Positions 52,471-63,012 of a stretch of 64,000 nt of DNA are shown piece after piece. Made by a program: the position numbers and the translations under genes. The notes beneath the pieces were generated by a model. That model worked only from the letters and a program-made list of their open reading frames with translations, did no database searches and was not told where the DNA came from. The stretch's first letter is position 1. Every line of letters starts with the position of its first letter. Origin of the DNA: Streptomyces koelreuteriae (GTDB lineage Bacteria > Actinomycetota > Actinomycetes > Streptomycetales > Streptomycetaceae); assembly GCF_018604545.1 (NCBI RefSeq), contig NZ_CP075896.1:8184001-8248000 (forward strand), given 5' to 3'.

Positions 52471-55400
52471 GTGGTGAATGAATCCCAACCGCAGCGACGC
52501 AGCATCCTCAAGGCCGGCGGTGGCCTCGCCTTCGCACCTCTGCTCGCTCAGCTGACCGGCGGAACTCCCGTGGCACAGGCCGTTGCCGCCGGGGCCGACG
52601 CGGCGGGGGCCGCCCCCTGGCCGACGCTGTCGCGCGAGGCGCTGACCTACTCCGTACCGGCCCTGGACTGGCAGTCGCAGGCCCTGCCGATCGGCAACGG
52701 CCGACTCGGTGCCATGCTCTTCGCCGATCCCTACGAGGAGCGCGTCCAGTTCAACGAACAGAGCCTGTGGGGCGGTGTCAACGACTACGACAACGCCCTC
52801 GCGGGCAAGCCGGACAGCGCGTTCGACACCGGCATGACCGGCTTCGGCTCGTACCGGAACTTCGGCGATGTCGTCGTCAGCTTCGCTCTCCGCGCGAGTC
52901 CGAAGGTCACGGCCCCCGGGGGACCGTACAGCAGCTCCGCCACGGAGGGTGTCGACAAGACGTACGACGGCGACCCGGGCACCAAGTGGTGCGTCGAAGG
53001 GCCGGGTTCGACGGTGCGTTGGCAGGTCGAGCTTCCCGAACCCGTCGCGGTCGCGTCCTACCGTCTGACGAGTGCCGACGACGTGCCGCAGCGCGATCCG
53101 CAGGAGTGGGCGCTCTCCGGTTCCATCGACGGCGACACGTGGACCACGCTCGACAGACGCACGCTGGAAGCGCCCTTCGAAAGCCGCTTCCAGACGAAGG
53201 AATTCACCTGCGCCCACCCTGCGGCCTACCGCTTCTACCGGTTCGACTTCGTCCCCAAGGCAGGCGTCAGCCACTTCCAGTGAGCGAGATCGGCCTGTCC
53301 GGCGTCGACCTCCGCGCGGGCGGCGCGATGTACGTGTCGTCGCCGAGCGGGCATTCACATGGCTCCGGGTCCGCCTCCCGGGACACGGGCATCTCCAGTT
53401 CGGTGGACGGTGATCCGGCCACGGTCTGGCGGGTCGACGCCCCCGCACGAGCGGTCGTCTGGCAGGCAGAGCTGCCCCGCGCCGTCGTCGTCACCTCATA
53501 CGCGCTGACGGCGGCCCCGGACCGTCCGAAGGACGACCCCCGGCGATGGCGGCTGGAGGCGTCGCGGGACGGGGCCGCCTGGACGACCCTGGACACGCAG
53601 GACCCCGGAGCGCCCTTCGCCGGCCGCGGCGAGACCCGGACCTTCCGGATCACCAACAGCACGGCCTACCGCCTCTACCGGCTCACCCTGACCCCCGGCG
53701 CGTCGTCCACCGGTTTCCAGGTCGGGGAGGTCGCGCTGGAGGGCAGGGGCTTCGACACGCGTAGGCAGCGGACGGTCGTCGACTACCGGCGCACCCTCGA
53801 CTTCGCCACAGGACTGCACACCACCCGCTTCGGCCCGCCGGGACGGCGCGTCCTGCGGGAGGCGTTCGCGAGCCGCTCCGCGGACGTCCTGGTCCTCCGC
53901 TACACATCGGACCGCGCCCACGGCCTCACCGGAGCGATATCGCTGACGTCCGCACAGGAGAACGCGCCGACGACCGTCGACGCCCGCGCCCGCCGGATCG
54001 CCTTCAGCGGCGTCATGGGCAACGGCCTCAAGCACGCCTGCACCGTCCAGGCCGTGCACACCGACGGCGACTTCCGCGCCGACGGATCCGAGCTCCGCTT
54101 CAGCGGCTGCACCACCCTCACCCTGCTCCTGGACGCCCGCACCGACTACAAGCTCGATGCCGCCGCCGGGTGGCGCGGACCCGATCCGGGACCGGGCATC
54201 GCCAGGGCACTCGGCAAGGCGGCCTCCCGGCCCTACGACACGCTGCGCGAGAAGCACATCGCCGACACGCGCGCCCTCATGAACCGCGTCTCGGTCGACT
54301 GGGGCACCTCCGACGCCGCGGTCCTCGCTCTGCCGACCGATGCCCGGCTGGCGCGCTACGCGGCGGGCGGCCAGGACCCCACACTCGAGCAGGCGATGTT
54401 CGACTACGGCCGCTACCTGCTGATCAGCTCCTCGCGCCCGGGCGGCCTGCCCGCCAACCTCCAGGGTCTGTGGAACGACAGCAACCAGCCGGCATGGGCC
54501 TCCGACTACCACACCAACATCAATATCCAGATGAACTATTGGGGAGCCGAGACGACGAACCTGCCGGAGTGCCATGAGGCGCTCGTCCGGTTCATCGAGC
54601 AGGTGGCCGTGCCCAGCCGCGTGGCGACCCGCAACGCCTTCGGCGAGGACACCCGCGGCTGGACCGCCCGCACCAGCCAGAGCGTCTTCGGCGGCAACGC
54701 GTGGGAGTGGAACACCGTCGCGAGCGCCTGGTACGCGCAACACCTCTACGAACACTGGGCGTTCACCCAGGACCTGGACTACCTCCGCACCCTCGCCCAC
54801 CCGATGATCAAGGAGATCTGCCAGTTCTGGGAGGACCATCTCAAGGAACGCGAGGACGGACTCCTCGTCGCGCCGAACGGCTGGTCACCCGAGCACGGGC
54901 CGCGCGAGGACGGCGTGATGTACGACCAGCAGATCATCTGGGACCTGTTCCAGAACTACCTCGACTGTGAAGCGGTGCTCAAGGCGGACCCCGCCTACCG
55001 GGCCAAGGTCCAGGACATGCAGGCGCGCCTCGCGCCGAACAAGATAGGCAAATGGGGGCAGTTGCAGGAGTGGCAGGAGGACATCGACAGCCCCACCGAC
55101 ATCCACCGCCACACCTCGCACCTCTTCGCCGTCTACCCAGGTCGTCAGATCACCCCGAAGACACCCGAGTTCGCAGCCGCCGCCCTCGTCTCCCTCAAGG
55201 CGCGCTGCGGCGAGAAGGAAGGCGTGCCCTTCACGGCCGCGACGGTGTCGGGCGACAGCCGCCGATCATGGACCTGGCCCTGGCGGGCGGCTCTCTTCGC
55301 CCGGCTGGGCGATGGGCATCGCGCCCAGATCATGCTGCGCGGACTGCTCACCTACAACACGCTGCCCAACCTGTTCTGCGACCACCCGCCCTTCCAGATG

Positions 55401-55676
55401 GACGGCAACTTCGGTATCTCGGGCGCCGTGGCGGAGATGCTCCTGCAGAGCCACGAGGGCGTCATCCACCTGCTGCCCGCGCTCCCGGACGGCTGGAAGC
55501 CCCAGGGCTCCTTCACCGGACTCCGCGCCCGTGGCGGCTACGAGGTGAGCTGCGAGTGGCGCGACGGAAAGGTCACGTCCTACGCGATCGTCGCCGACCG
55601 GGCGCGGAACCAGAGGAAGGTCACGGTGCGGGTGAACGGCGTCGACAAGAAGGTGAAGCCTGGCAAGTCCCGGTGA
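52471..55676 (+). pseudogene. GH95-type alpha-L-fucosidase with discoidin-like domains, single frameshift
   Basis: The protein reads from GTG 52471 (SQPQRRSILKAGGG, a Tat signal) through the GH95 N-domain (LPIGNGRLGAMLFADP) into an inserted F5/8-type C domain, then stops at 53283 (SHFQ, stop). The next frame continues without loss (VSEIGLSGVDLRAGG) through a second discoidin-like domain and the (alpha/alpha)6 catalytic domain with TNINIQMNYW, NGWSPEHGP and FQMDGNFG, which hold the expected Asn, Glu and Asp. One G lost from CAG-GTG would explain it. It is either a recent pseudogene or a base-call error; otherwise a secreted fucosidase. Confidence 0.85.
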
Positions 55677-55705
55677 CGTGACACAGAAGACGCTAGGGAG
55701 GCGAG

Positions 55706-55740
55706 GGACGCGAGGGCCGTGCAATCGGGCCCTCGCGTCC
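55706..55740. terminator. Bidirectional terminator after the GH95 gene
   Basis: GGACGCGAGGGCC and GGCCCTCGCGTCC form a perfect 13-bp stem with a 9-base loop, in the 71-bp gap between the convergent GH95 gene and the secreted hydrolase. Confidence 0.8.
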
Positions 55741-55747
55741 ACTTCGC

Positions 55748-58615
55748 CTACGGCGCGTCCACCACCGTGCCGTCGAGCACCGGGCCCTCCACTTGGTCGC
55801 CGTCGTCCTCCCAGAGGGAGATCCGCATCCGCAGTGACTCCGCCGGCTCGCTCACCCCGTCCACGACGGTGGGAACGGTCACCTCCGTGCTCAGCTTCCC
55901 CGCGGGAACGGTGATGTCCGGGTAGAACACCTCCACCTCGGACAACGGCCGGGCCGGGCTCGGTGACCCGCCGGTGTTCTCCTCGAACCACTGCGGGTCG
56001 ACGTCGGCGCTGGACAGTTCCGCGCCGCCGTCGACCGGCACGAACGCGGCCCCGAGCCAGAGGTCCGTGTCGGCGACCGCGGACTGCTCGATCCGCCACC
56101 TCATGCTCTGGCCCTCGGTGACCCGGCCCGCGAGCGGCGTCGCCTTGAACGTGGGCATCGGGTCGTCGTCCCGCACGGTCAGTCCGCCGAGGTGATTGCC
56201 GACCACGGCGCCCCGGACGGCCTTCGCGAACACCTGGTGCGTCGTGCCGTAGCTGAAGCGGGTGTTGCCGCGCACCTCGACGGGCACGTCCACGCTGCCG
56301 CCGCCGGGGCGCACCGTCACCAGCCGGGACGTGACCTCAAGGGTCTCGGGGTCCGCGACGAAGAGCCGGATCCGGCCACTGCCCTGCCCGGAGAGCCGCA
56401 CCGGCACCTTGAGGGTCCGGACTCCGCGGTCGCCCTCGTCGGCCGTCAACCGGCCGATGTCCACGCGAGGCAGCGCGGCCGGCCGAACCGGCGCCATGCC
56501 GGGACGCCAGCCCCAGGCGTCCATCAGCCACGCCTGTCCCGATCCGCTGCGCGGGGTCAGTGCCAGGGACTTCACGCGCTTCAGGTCCAGCCCGGCCGCC
56601 GTCGCCGCGGTCAGCGGTACGCGCACCTCCTGCCCCCAGTACGAGGCCGTCCGGTCGGAGCCGGGCAGTCCGTCGAGGCGGACGGCACCGAGCCTCGCGT
56701 GCCGGCCCGCCGTGTCCGTGACGGAGACGTCCAACCGGGTGCCGGTGGTGTTCGGCGGCACGATGACCCGCAGGGCGAGAGACTTGGCCCCGCTCAGGGA
56801 GACCGGCTTCCCCGGCCGCACCCGGACCGCGGAGCCCGGCGCCGACCAGTCGAACGCCACGGCGTCGCGGCCCGGTTCCCGCTCCGTCTCCCACGAGGCG
56901 AAGTGCGGTGACCCACCGAGGGTCCCGGGCTTCAGACAGGCGGCGGCGGGGTCGGGATCCACCTGCGCGCACAGCCGCCCGCCGTCCACCGTGACCCCGG
57001 CGCCCGGCAGGAACGCGCCGCTACGACGGGCACCGACGGCGTGGGTCAGGACACGCGCGGGACCCGCGGACGCGGCCCGGACGCCCGAGCCGTCCAGCAG
57101 CGGCCGGACCCGGTCGTCGCCCGCGACGAACAGCCGGGCCGCGGCGGCGATGTACGTGGAACCGGCGGTCTGCTGCCGCTCGGCCGTCAGCCGGGTCGCC
57201 GTGCCCTGCGCGCACACCGGGTCCGGCGGCGTCTCCTCGTCGGACCAGAAGTCGTCCACGGCCGGCGCCTCGGCCTGACCCGGCGTCCACTCGGTGTTGA
57301 AGTAGTTGTGGTTGGCGCCGACCATGTAGACCGCGCTGTGCAGGGCGGCGCCACGGCTCACGCCGCGCGTTCCGTCCACGTAGATCTCGCCCTGCAGGTC
57401 GGACACATCGCCGTCGCAGCCCGGCAGGATCGTCATCGAGGGCACATCGGGTGCCGGGTTCTGGCCGAAGACGGTGGGGCCGATGAGGACATTGCCCCGG
57501 ATCTTCCAGCGCACCGGACCCCGGTAGCCGTCCTTGTCCGCGGGCGGCTTGGAGAGGCTGTCCATCGCGGCCCGGTTCACGCCCTCGCCGCCGCGCGAGT
57601 GACCGACCAGGAGGACGCGCGACAGGTCGGCCCGCGCGGCCTTCCGTACGATCGCCGGTGCCTCGGCCCGTCCGGCGCCCGACCAGTCGGCCCAGCGGGC
57701 GAGGTGCTGCCGTACGAGGGAGGAGCGGGCCTGGGTTCCGGCGTCCTGCGCCGCGTAGTCCTGGCCGTTGATGCCGTTGGCGGATATGGACACCGTCACA
57801 TATCCCTGGGACGCCAGGAGTTTCTGGTCGTGCAGATAGCCGCGGTAGCTCGGTATCGGCTTCGAGCCGGTGGGGCAGGGCCACTCGCCGAGCGCCTCAC
57901 CGTTCGCTCCTCCGGTGAAGCAGGTGGCGTGGCGGCCGTGCAGGAAGAGGGCCAGCGGCCGCTTGCCGAGGGCGCCGACGGGTGCGGTGACGGTCGCGCG
58001 CATCTCCACCGGGGCGGGGAAGTCGGGCAGTCGCACCGACTTCAGCGTGTACTCGCCGCTGACCGTGCGGTACCGGCCGGGGACACCGGGGTCCACGGGG
58101 TTGGCCGGCGGCCGGGCCGACGGCTTCCCCGGCTGGACGGGTTTCCCCGGCTGCACGGGCTTCGCCTGCTTCTGAGCGGAGCGGCGCTTCGCGTCGGCCT
58201 TGACGCCGGCCTCGTCGAGACGGCGCCCCGCGGCCCGCACCTGGAGGTCCTGCGCGGACCCGAGCGCCACGCCTTCGAGGCCGAGGCGGAACGTACGCCC
58301 GTCCTTCCCGGGAGCGGGCCGGCCCAGGAGCCGGTCTCCGGAGTAGAACTCGACGGCCGCGTCGCCCATGGGGACGGGTCTGTCCGAGCGCCAGGTGAGC
58401 TGCTGACCGGATCTCTCGCCGGTGATCTGCCAGCCGGCCGGCAGGCCACGGCCGGGACCGGGGTCGGCGGCGGACGGGGTGGACGGAGTGGATGGAGCGG
58501 ACGGGGTGGACGGGGTGGGATCGGCGGCCGGTTGGGCCTGCGCCAGTCCTGGCGACCCCACCACCACCGCGAACAGGGCCGCGGCCGCGACCCATGTGCG
58601 CCGAGCATGGCTCAA
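55748..58615 (-). CDS. Large secreted alpha/beta hydrolase
   Basis: 955 residues with a Sec signal peptide (VAAAALFAVVVGSPGLAQAQ) and a low-complexity Pro/Ser/Thr linker. The alpha/beta-hydrolase core (about 205-520) contains LALFLHGRHATCF and the nucleophile elbow VLLVGHSRGGEGV. The C-terminal 400 residues are beta-rich (galactose-binding-like and Calx-beta-like pieces, DGVSEPAESLRMRISLWEDD). It probably acts on a polymer or lipid outside the cell. The neighbouring fucosidase may share a function in carbohydrate use, but this is only proximity. Confidence 0.85.
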   Translation of the reverse strand: MSHARRTWVAAAALFAVVVGSPGLAQAQPAADPTPSTPSAPSTPSTPSAADPGPGRGLPAGWQITGERSGQQLTWRSDRPVPMGDAAVEFYSGDRLLGRPAPGKDGRTFRLGLEGVALGSAQDLQVRAAGRRLDEAGVKADAKRRSAQKQAKPVQPGKPVQPGKPSARPPANPVDPGVPGRYRTVSGEYTLKSVRLPDFPAPVEMRATVTAPVGALGKRPLALFLHGRHATCFTGGANGEALGEWPCPTGSKPIPSYRGYLHDQKLLASQGYVTVSISANGINGQDYAAQDAGTQARSSLVRQHLARWADWSGAGRAEAPAIVRKAARADLSRVLLVGHSRGGEGVNRAAMDSLSKPPADKDGYRGPVRWKIRGNVLIGPTVFGQNPAPDVPSMTILPGCDGDVSDLQGEIYVDGTRGVSRGAALHSAVYMVGANHNYFNTEWTPGQAEAPAVDDFWSDEETPPDPVCAQGTATRLTAERQQTAGSTYIAAAARLFVAGDDRVRPLLDGSGVRAASAGPARVLTHAVGARRSGAFLPGAGVTVDGGRLCAQVDPDPAAACLKPGTLGGSPHFASWETEREPGRDAVAFDWSAPGSAVRVRPGKPVSLSGAKSLALRVIVPPNTTGTRLDVSVTDTAGRHARLGAVRLDGLPGSDRTASYWGQEVRVPLTAATAAGLDLKRVKSLALTPRSGSGQAWLMDAWGWRPGMAPVRPAALPRVDIGRLTADEGDRGVRTLKVPVRLSGQGSGRIRLFVADPETLEVTSRLVTVRPGGGSVDVPVEVRGNTRFSYGTTHQVFAKAVRGAVVGNHLGGLTVRDDDPMPTFKATPLAGRVTEGQSMRWRIEQSAVADTDLWLGAAFVPVDGGAELSSADVDPQWFEENTGGSPSPARPLSEVEVFYPDITVPAGKLSTEVTVPTVVDGVSEPAESLRMRISLWEDDGDQVEGPVLDGTVVDAP

Positions 58616-58785
58616 CGTGCTTCTCCTCTGGATGGGCTGCGCCCGGACACCACAGATGTCCCAGGTGTCCCAGGCGCCTCTTTCGTTCCTTGGGAGAAGA
58701 TGAGAAACAAAGGGTGCGGGGTTGCTCGAAGTTGATCGCCTCTGGCGTCAAATCAGGCCAACCGCACGGTAGTTGCCCCGGCGGG

Positions 58786-61383
58786 TCAGGACAGGATCTC
58801 GATGTACCCGTCGGTTCCGTGCACCCGGATCAGCTGCCCGTCCCGGATCAGCCGGGTCGCCCCCTCCACGCCCACCACGGCCGGAAGCCCGTACTCCCGG
58901 GCGATCACCGCGCCATGGGTCATCAAACCGCCCACCTCCGTCACCAGACCCGCGATCCCGACGAACAGCGGCGACCAGCTCGGGTCCGTGAAAGGCGTGA
59001 CCAGGATGTCGCCCGCTTCGAGATCGGCGTCCGCCATGTCGAGGACGACGCGGGCCCGCCCCTCGACGGTCCCCGCGGAAACCGGAAGGCCGATCAGGGC
59101 GCCGGGCGGCACGTCGTCGCGCCGGTACGCCCCGGTGAGGGCCTCACCGTCCGAGGTGAGCACCCGGGGCGGTGTGAGCGCGTGGTACGACCGGAAGGCC
59201 TCCTTGCGCTCCTGGACAAGCCGCCCGTCCACCCGGTGCGAGCGCACCACGTCGTGGAGTTCCTGGAACGTGAGGTAGAAGATGTCCTCCTTCTCGGCAA
59301 GCACCTCGGCCCGCACGAGACGCTCGGCCTCCTCCAACAGGGCCCGCTTGTAGACGAAGGAGCGGCTGACGATGCCGTACTTCGGGTACTCCCGGTACCC
59401 GATGAACGTTCTGACCCGGTCGATCATCCGCTTGGCCTCGTCGGCCTTGCGCTCCCCGTCCGGCAGGGCCCGCAGGCGCGACAGCACGTCCTGTTCCTTC
59501 TGCCGCGCCTTCTCCCGGCCTTCCTCGAAACGCCGCTCGGCGGCGCCCGGCTCGAAGTTCCTGACGTTGTCGAGGATCACCGGGACGAGTGTGGCGGGGC
59601 GCTCGCGCCAGCGCGGCCTCGTGATGTCGATCTCGCCGACGCAGCGCATGCCGTACCGGTCGAGGTAGGCCTCGATGGCGTCGCGCGCCTCGGTCCCGCC
59701 CGCGAGCTTCGGCAGCTCGTCGAGGAAATCGTCGTCCTCGACGCCCTTCAGGAACGCCACCAGCTCCGGATACGGGCGGATCACATCGGCGACATCGAGC
59801 AGCGCCAGCCCCATCTCCGACGTCACGTTGTCGGGAGCGGACAGCGTGAGCGTGTCGGCGGCGTTCTTCTCGCCCAGCCACTCCCGCAGCTTGTCGTTGA
59901 GCCACCAGGTGGCGTCCATCCCCGCCATGAGGGCCCGCATGCTCAGCGGATCGCTGAGGACCCGCTTGTGCTCCTCGAAGGCCTCCAGCAGGAAGTCGAA
60001 CAGCGCCGGTCCGGTCTTCGTCCGGATGTCCCGCTCCAGGGCGGCGACGGACGCCTGGCTGCGCTCGATCAACTCGGTGACTACGGCCGGATCGGTCTCG
60101 ACCGGGGCGCTCTCGCCGCCGACGGGCGGCCCGCCGGGGCCCGTGTCCGGGAGCGACGGCACGAAGCCGTCGTGGTCGAGGACGGTCTCCAGAGCGTCCC
60201 GGGTCAGCGGATCGCCCTTCCCGATGACGTCCAGGAGGCCGGCGCGGCTCGCGGGCGAGGACAGGCGCCGGGTGACGTCGACGAACAGCCTCCCGGCGGC
60301 CTCATGCATCGGCACCATCGCCATCAGCTGCCACATGGACAGGCCCAGCGGCTTCATCGGGTCGGTCATCATCTGCTGATGACCGACGGAGACATAGACG
60401 TGATTCTCCTGGTCGTCGGCCTCGGGGACGGGGAACAGCGTCGTGATCGGCCGGCTCTGCACGATCTGGAAGTCATCGTCGGCCAGGCACCATTCGATGT
60501 CCTGCGGCCGGCCGAAGTGCGCTTCGATCCGCCGCCCGAGCTGTACGAGCCGCACGACCTGTTCATCCGTCAGGGACGGCTGCTCCTGCCGCCGCGCGTC
60601 GATCGCCACTTCCCGCGTACCGCCGTCCGGCAGGGCCTGAACGGCTCGCTGTTTGGCGGCGATCGTCCTTGCGACGACCTCGCCGCCGCGCACCTTGAAC
60701 ACGTCCGGGTTCACCAGTCCGGAGACCAGGGCCTCGCCGAGGCCGAAGCCGGCGTCCACGGTGGCGACCTTCCGGTTGCCCGTGACGGGGTCGGCCGTGA
60801 ACAGGATGCCGGACGCCTGCGGGAAGACCATCCGCTGCACGACCACGGCCATCTGGACCGTACGGTGGTCGATGCCGTTGCGCTGACGGTAGGTCACGGC
60901 CCGCTCGGTGAACAGCGAGGCCCAGCACCGGCTGACGTGCCGGAGGACCGCCGCCGCTCCCACGACGTTCAGGTACGTGTCCTGCTGGCCGGCGAAGGAC
61001 GCGGTCGGCAGGTCCTCCGCCGTCGCGCTGGACCGGACGGCGTAGGCGGACTGCTCGCCGAGCCGGGCGAGCGGGCGGGTGATCGCCGCCGCGAGATCGT
61101 CCGGGACGGCGGTTTCCTCGATGGTCCGACGAATCTCCGCGCTGAGGGCGCGGATCGCGTCCCGGTCGTCGGGGTTCAGCCGCACCAGCCGATCGATCCG
61201 CTCGTCGATCGAGGGCACTTCCGCCATGATCCGCCGGAAGGCGTCCGTCGTCACGCAGAAGCCGGCGGGCACGCGGACCCCTTCGATCCGCGACAGCCCG
61301 CCCAGGTGCGCGCCCTTGCCGCCGACGACCGAGCCCCGCGTCTCGTCGGCCTCCTGAAGGTCCCACACATACTTCTGGATCAT
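58786..61383 (-). CDS. rph: Rifamycin (rifampin) phosphotransferase
   Basis: 865 residues, the known length. ATP-grasp domain (about 1-320; VVGGKGAHLGGLSRIEGVRV, AYAVRSSATAEDLPTASFAG), rifamycin-binding domain (about 330-755) and C-terminal swivelling His domain (about 775-865) with catalytic His823 in GGLMTHGAVIAREYGLPAVV. The enzyme splits ATP to transfer the beta-phosphate to the C21 hydroxyl of rifamycins, giving resistance. A distant possibility is a PEP-synthase-like enzyme, but length, domain order and the RAE upstream argue for Rph. ATG 61383 with GGAGG eight bases upstream. Confidence 0.92.
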   Translation of the reverse strand: MIQKYVWDLQEADETRGSVVGGKGAHLGGLSRIEGVRVPAGFCVTTDAFRRIMAEVPSIDERIDRLVRLNPDDRDAIRALSAEIRRTIEETAVPDDLAAAITRPLARLGEQSAYAVRSSATAEDLPTASFAGQQDTYLNVVGAAAVLRHVSRCWASLFTERAVTYRQRNGIDHRTVQMAVVVQRMVFPQASGILFTADPVTGNRKVATVDAGFGLGEALVSGLVNPDVFKVRGGEVVARTIAAKQRAVQALPDGGTREVAIDARRQEQPSLTDEQVVRLVQLGRRIEAHFGRPQDIEWCLADDDFQIVQSRPITTLFPVPEADDQENHVYVSVGHQQMMTDPMKPLGLSMWQLMAMVPMHEAAGRLFVDVTRRLSSPASRAGLLDVIGKGDPLTRDALETVLDHDGFVPSLPDTGPGGPPVGGESAPVETDPAVVTELIERSQASVAALERDIRTKTGPALFDFLLEAFEEHKRVLSDPLSMRALMAGMDATWWLNDKLREWLGEKNAADTLTLSAPDNVTSEMGLALLDVADVIRPYPELVAFLKGVEDDDFLDELPKLAGGTEARDAIEAYLDRYGMRCVGEIDITRPRWRERPATLVPVILDNVRNFEPGAAERRFEEGREKARQKEQDVLSRLRALPDGERKADEAKRMIDRVRTFIGYREYPKYGIVSRSFVYKRALLEEAERLVRAEVLAEKEDIFYLTFQELHDVVRSHRVDGRLVQERKEAFRSYHALTPPRVLTSDGEALTGAYRRDDVPPGALIGLPVSAGTVEGRARVVLDMADADLEAGDILVTPFTDPSWSPLFVGIAGLVTEVGGLMTHGAVIAREYGLPAVVGVEGATRLIRDGQLIRVHGTDGYIEILS

Positions 61384-61472
61384 TCGCGATGCCTCCGAGG
61401 CGGTCGTGTCGCATTCCGTGGCCCCCATACCCGCAGGTTGTGGCCTCGGCCGGAGATTCTGTGCCACCACCC

Positions 61473-61491
61473 GGGTCTTGCCGCAAGCCCC
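61473..61491 (-). promoter_or_regulatory. Rifamycin-associated element (RAE)
   Basis: On the minus strand GGGGCTTGCGGCAAGACCC, containing the CTTGC-G-GCAAG dyad. It is practically the published RAE that makes rph and other rifamycin-resistance genes inducible by rifamycins in actinomycetes. It lies about 90 bp ahead of the rph start. Confidence 0.88.
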
Positions 61492-61567
61492 CCGGTGCGC
61501 TATACGTTGAGAGTGGCAAGGAGAGCGATCTTCTTGCCTTTGCTTTTTCGGCACGACCCGAACCAGG

Positions 61568-62277
61568 GTGGAGATCATCCGGGCTGCGCGAGGGCCGGGT
61601 CGCCAAGGTGTGGAGCGGTGGGCCGCCCGCCGGACTCGAGCTCACCCGCCAGGTCTACGCGGACATCGCGGCGCACGCGCTGCCGTTCTCCACCCCGGAG
61701 ATCCTCGACGCCGAGGAGCACGAGGGCGGCGTTCTGGTGACACGACCGCTTCCAGAACGCGCTCGCGGCCCTGGTCGCCCGGGCCGTGGAGCGCCACGGT
61801 GCCGCCCTGGGCGTCCATCTGCCGGACTTCGACGCGGGGGTCGAGCGCACGCGAGAGGCGCTGCGGTCGCTCCCCGACGCCCCGGTGGCGGCGATCCACG
61901 GTGACCTCGTCCCGCCCAACATCCACGTCGACACGGCCGGTCGGCCCGTCGCCGTACTCGACTTCGGCTTCTGCACGACCGCGGGCGACCCGGCCTTCGA
62001 GGCCGCCGTCACCGCCGCCGTCTGGGACATGTACGGGCCGCACGCCGAGGAGCACACCGCGGAACTCACCCGGCTCTTCGCCCACGAGCTCGGATACGCG
62101 CCGGAGACTCTCACCGCCTATCAGGCGGCGTACGCCCTCACCACCTACGACGTCTTCGGTCCGGACGACAGCGACGGACACTTCCGCTGGTGCGTCGAAC
62201 AGCTGCGCCGCAACGCCGTGTTCAACGCCCAACGCGGCGGCCCCGGCCCGCGCGACGGGGCCGCCGCAGCCGATTGA
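61568..62277 (+). pseudogene. Aminoglycoside phosphotransferase-like kinase, frameshifted
   Basis: Recognisable pieces of an APH/choline-kinase-fold enzyme in different frames: MEIIR at 61568, then REGRVAKVWSGGPPAGLELT in the next frame, then, from about 61750 on, ALGVHLPDFDAG with the catalytic loop AAIHGDLVPPNIHVD and the metal motif VLDFGF in a third. Between the second and third parts roughly fifteen to thirty residues are missing. At least two indels make it inactive. It is divergent from rph and shares the RAE region. Confidence 0.75.
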
Positions 62278-62358
62278 CGGATTCACCTTCGGCTCCGCTG
62301 GGCAGTGGGCCAGGAAATGTCATGAGCACGACTGCCTTCCCCCACAAGGAGGTCGATC

Positions 62359-62922
62359 ATGCACGTCCGTAAGCTGACCGGCGGTCTGGCCGCTGCCCTG
62401 GTGGTGTCCTTCTCCCTGGCCGGTGGCCAGGCCGTGGCCGCTTCTCCCGACGCGGAGGGTGCGGCCCTCGCCGCCCGTGTCCTCCTCTACGACGCCAGCG
62501 GTTCCGCGGAGTTCAGGAGCGCGGTCGACCGGGGCGCGGCCATCTGGAACGAGAGTGTCGACGCCGTCGAGTTGCGGCCGGTCGCCGCCGGGCAACGCGC
62601 GAACATCCGGGTCCTCGCGGACAACGGCTGGCCGCGCGCCCTGCCCACCACCCTGGGCAACGGAACCGTCTACATCGGGCGCCAGGCCGTGGACCAGGGC
62701 TACAACACCATTCGCATCTCCGCCCACGAACTCGGACACATCCTGGGCCTGCCGGATCGCAAGCCCGGACCGTGCTCCAGCCTGATGTCCGGCTCCACCG
62801 CGGGCACCGCGTGCACGAACCCGTATCCGAACGCGGCGGAGAAGTCAGAGGTCGAGGGGAACTTCGGCGGCGCCCTCGCCGGGCCGGCTCCGGTGGCACC
62901 TGCCGGGGTGATCGTGGACTGA
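62359..62922 (+). CDS. snpA: Snapalysin, small secreted metalloprotease (M7 family)
   Basis: 187 residues: signal peptide (GGLAAALVVSFSLAGGQAVA), short propeptide, and the zinc site SAHELGHILGLPDRKPG with His123, His127 and Asp133, the HExxHxxGxxD signature of snapalysin. CSSLMSG and two Cys pairs follow. ATG 62359 behind AAGGAGGTCGATC. Most snpA genes lie beside a divergent LysR gene; none is here, so regulation must differ. Confidence 0.93.
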   Translation: MHVRKLTGGLAAALVVSFSLAGGQAVAASPDAEGAALAARVLLYDASGSAEFRSAVDRGAAIWNESVDAVELRPVAAGQRANIRVLADNGWPRALPTTLGNGTVYIGRQAVDQGYNTIRISAHELGHILGLPDRKPGPCSSLMSGSTAGTACTNPYPNAAEKSEVEGNFGGALAGPAPVAPAGVIVD

Positions 62923-62951
62923 CACCTGCCGCACCACACCTGAGGACGGTC

Positions 62952-62984
62952 GAACGCCCGCCCGCGTACACGGGGCGGGCGTTC
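62952..62984. terminator. Bidirectional terminator after snapalysin
   Basis: GAACGCCCGCCC and GGGCGGGCGTTC, a perfect 12-bp stem with a 9-base loop, between the convergent snapalysin and hydrolase genes. Confidence 0.85.
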
Positions 62985-63012
62985 GCGCGTCGGGCCCCCT
63001 CCGGCTCATGTT

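Noticed and set aside
58492..61740. Very long open frame (1082 codons) on the plus strand opposite rph
   Set aside because: It is the antisense shadow of rph and of the hydrolase signal region; its composition (His/Arg/Gly-rich, no motifs) is that of a high-GC shadow, while the minus strand encodes a recognisable enzyme.
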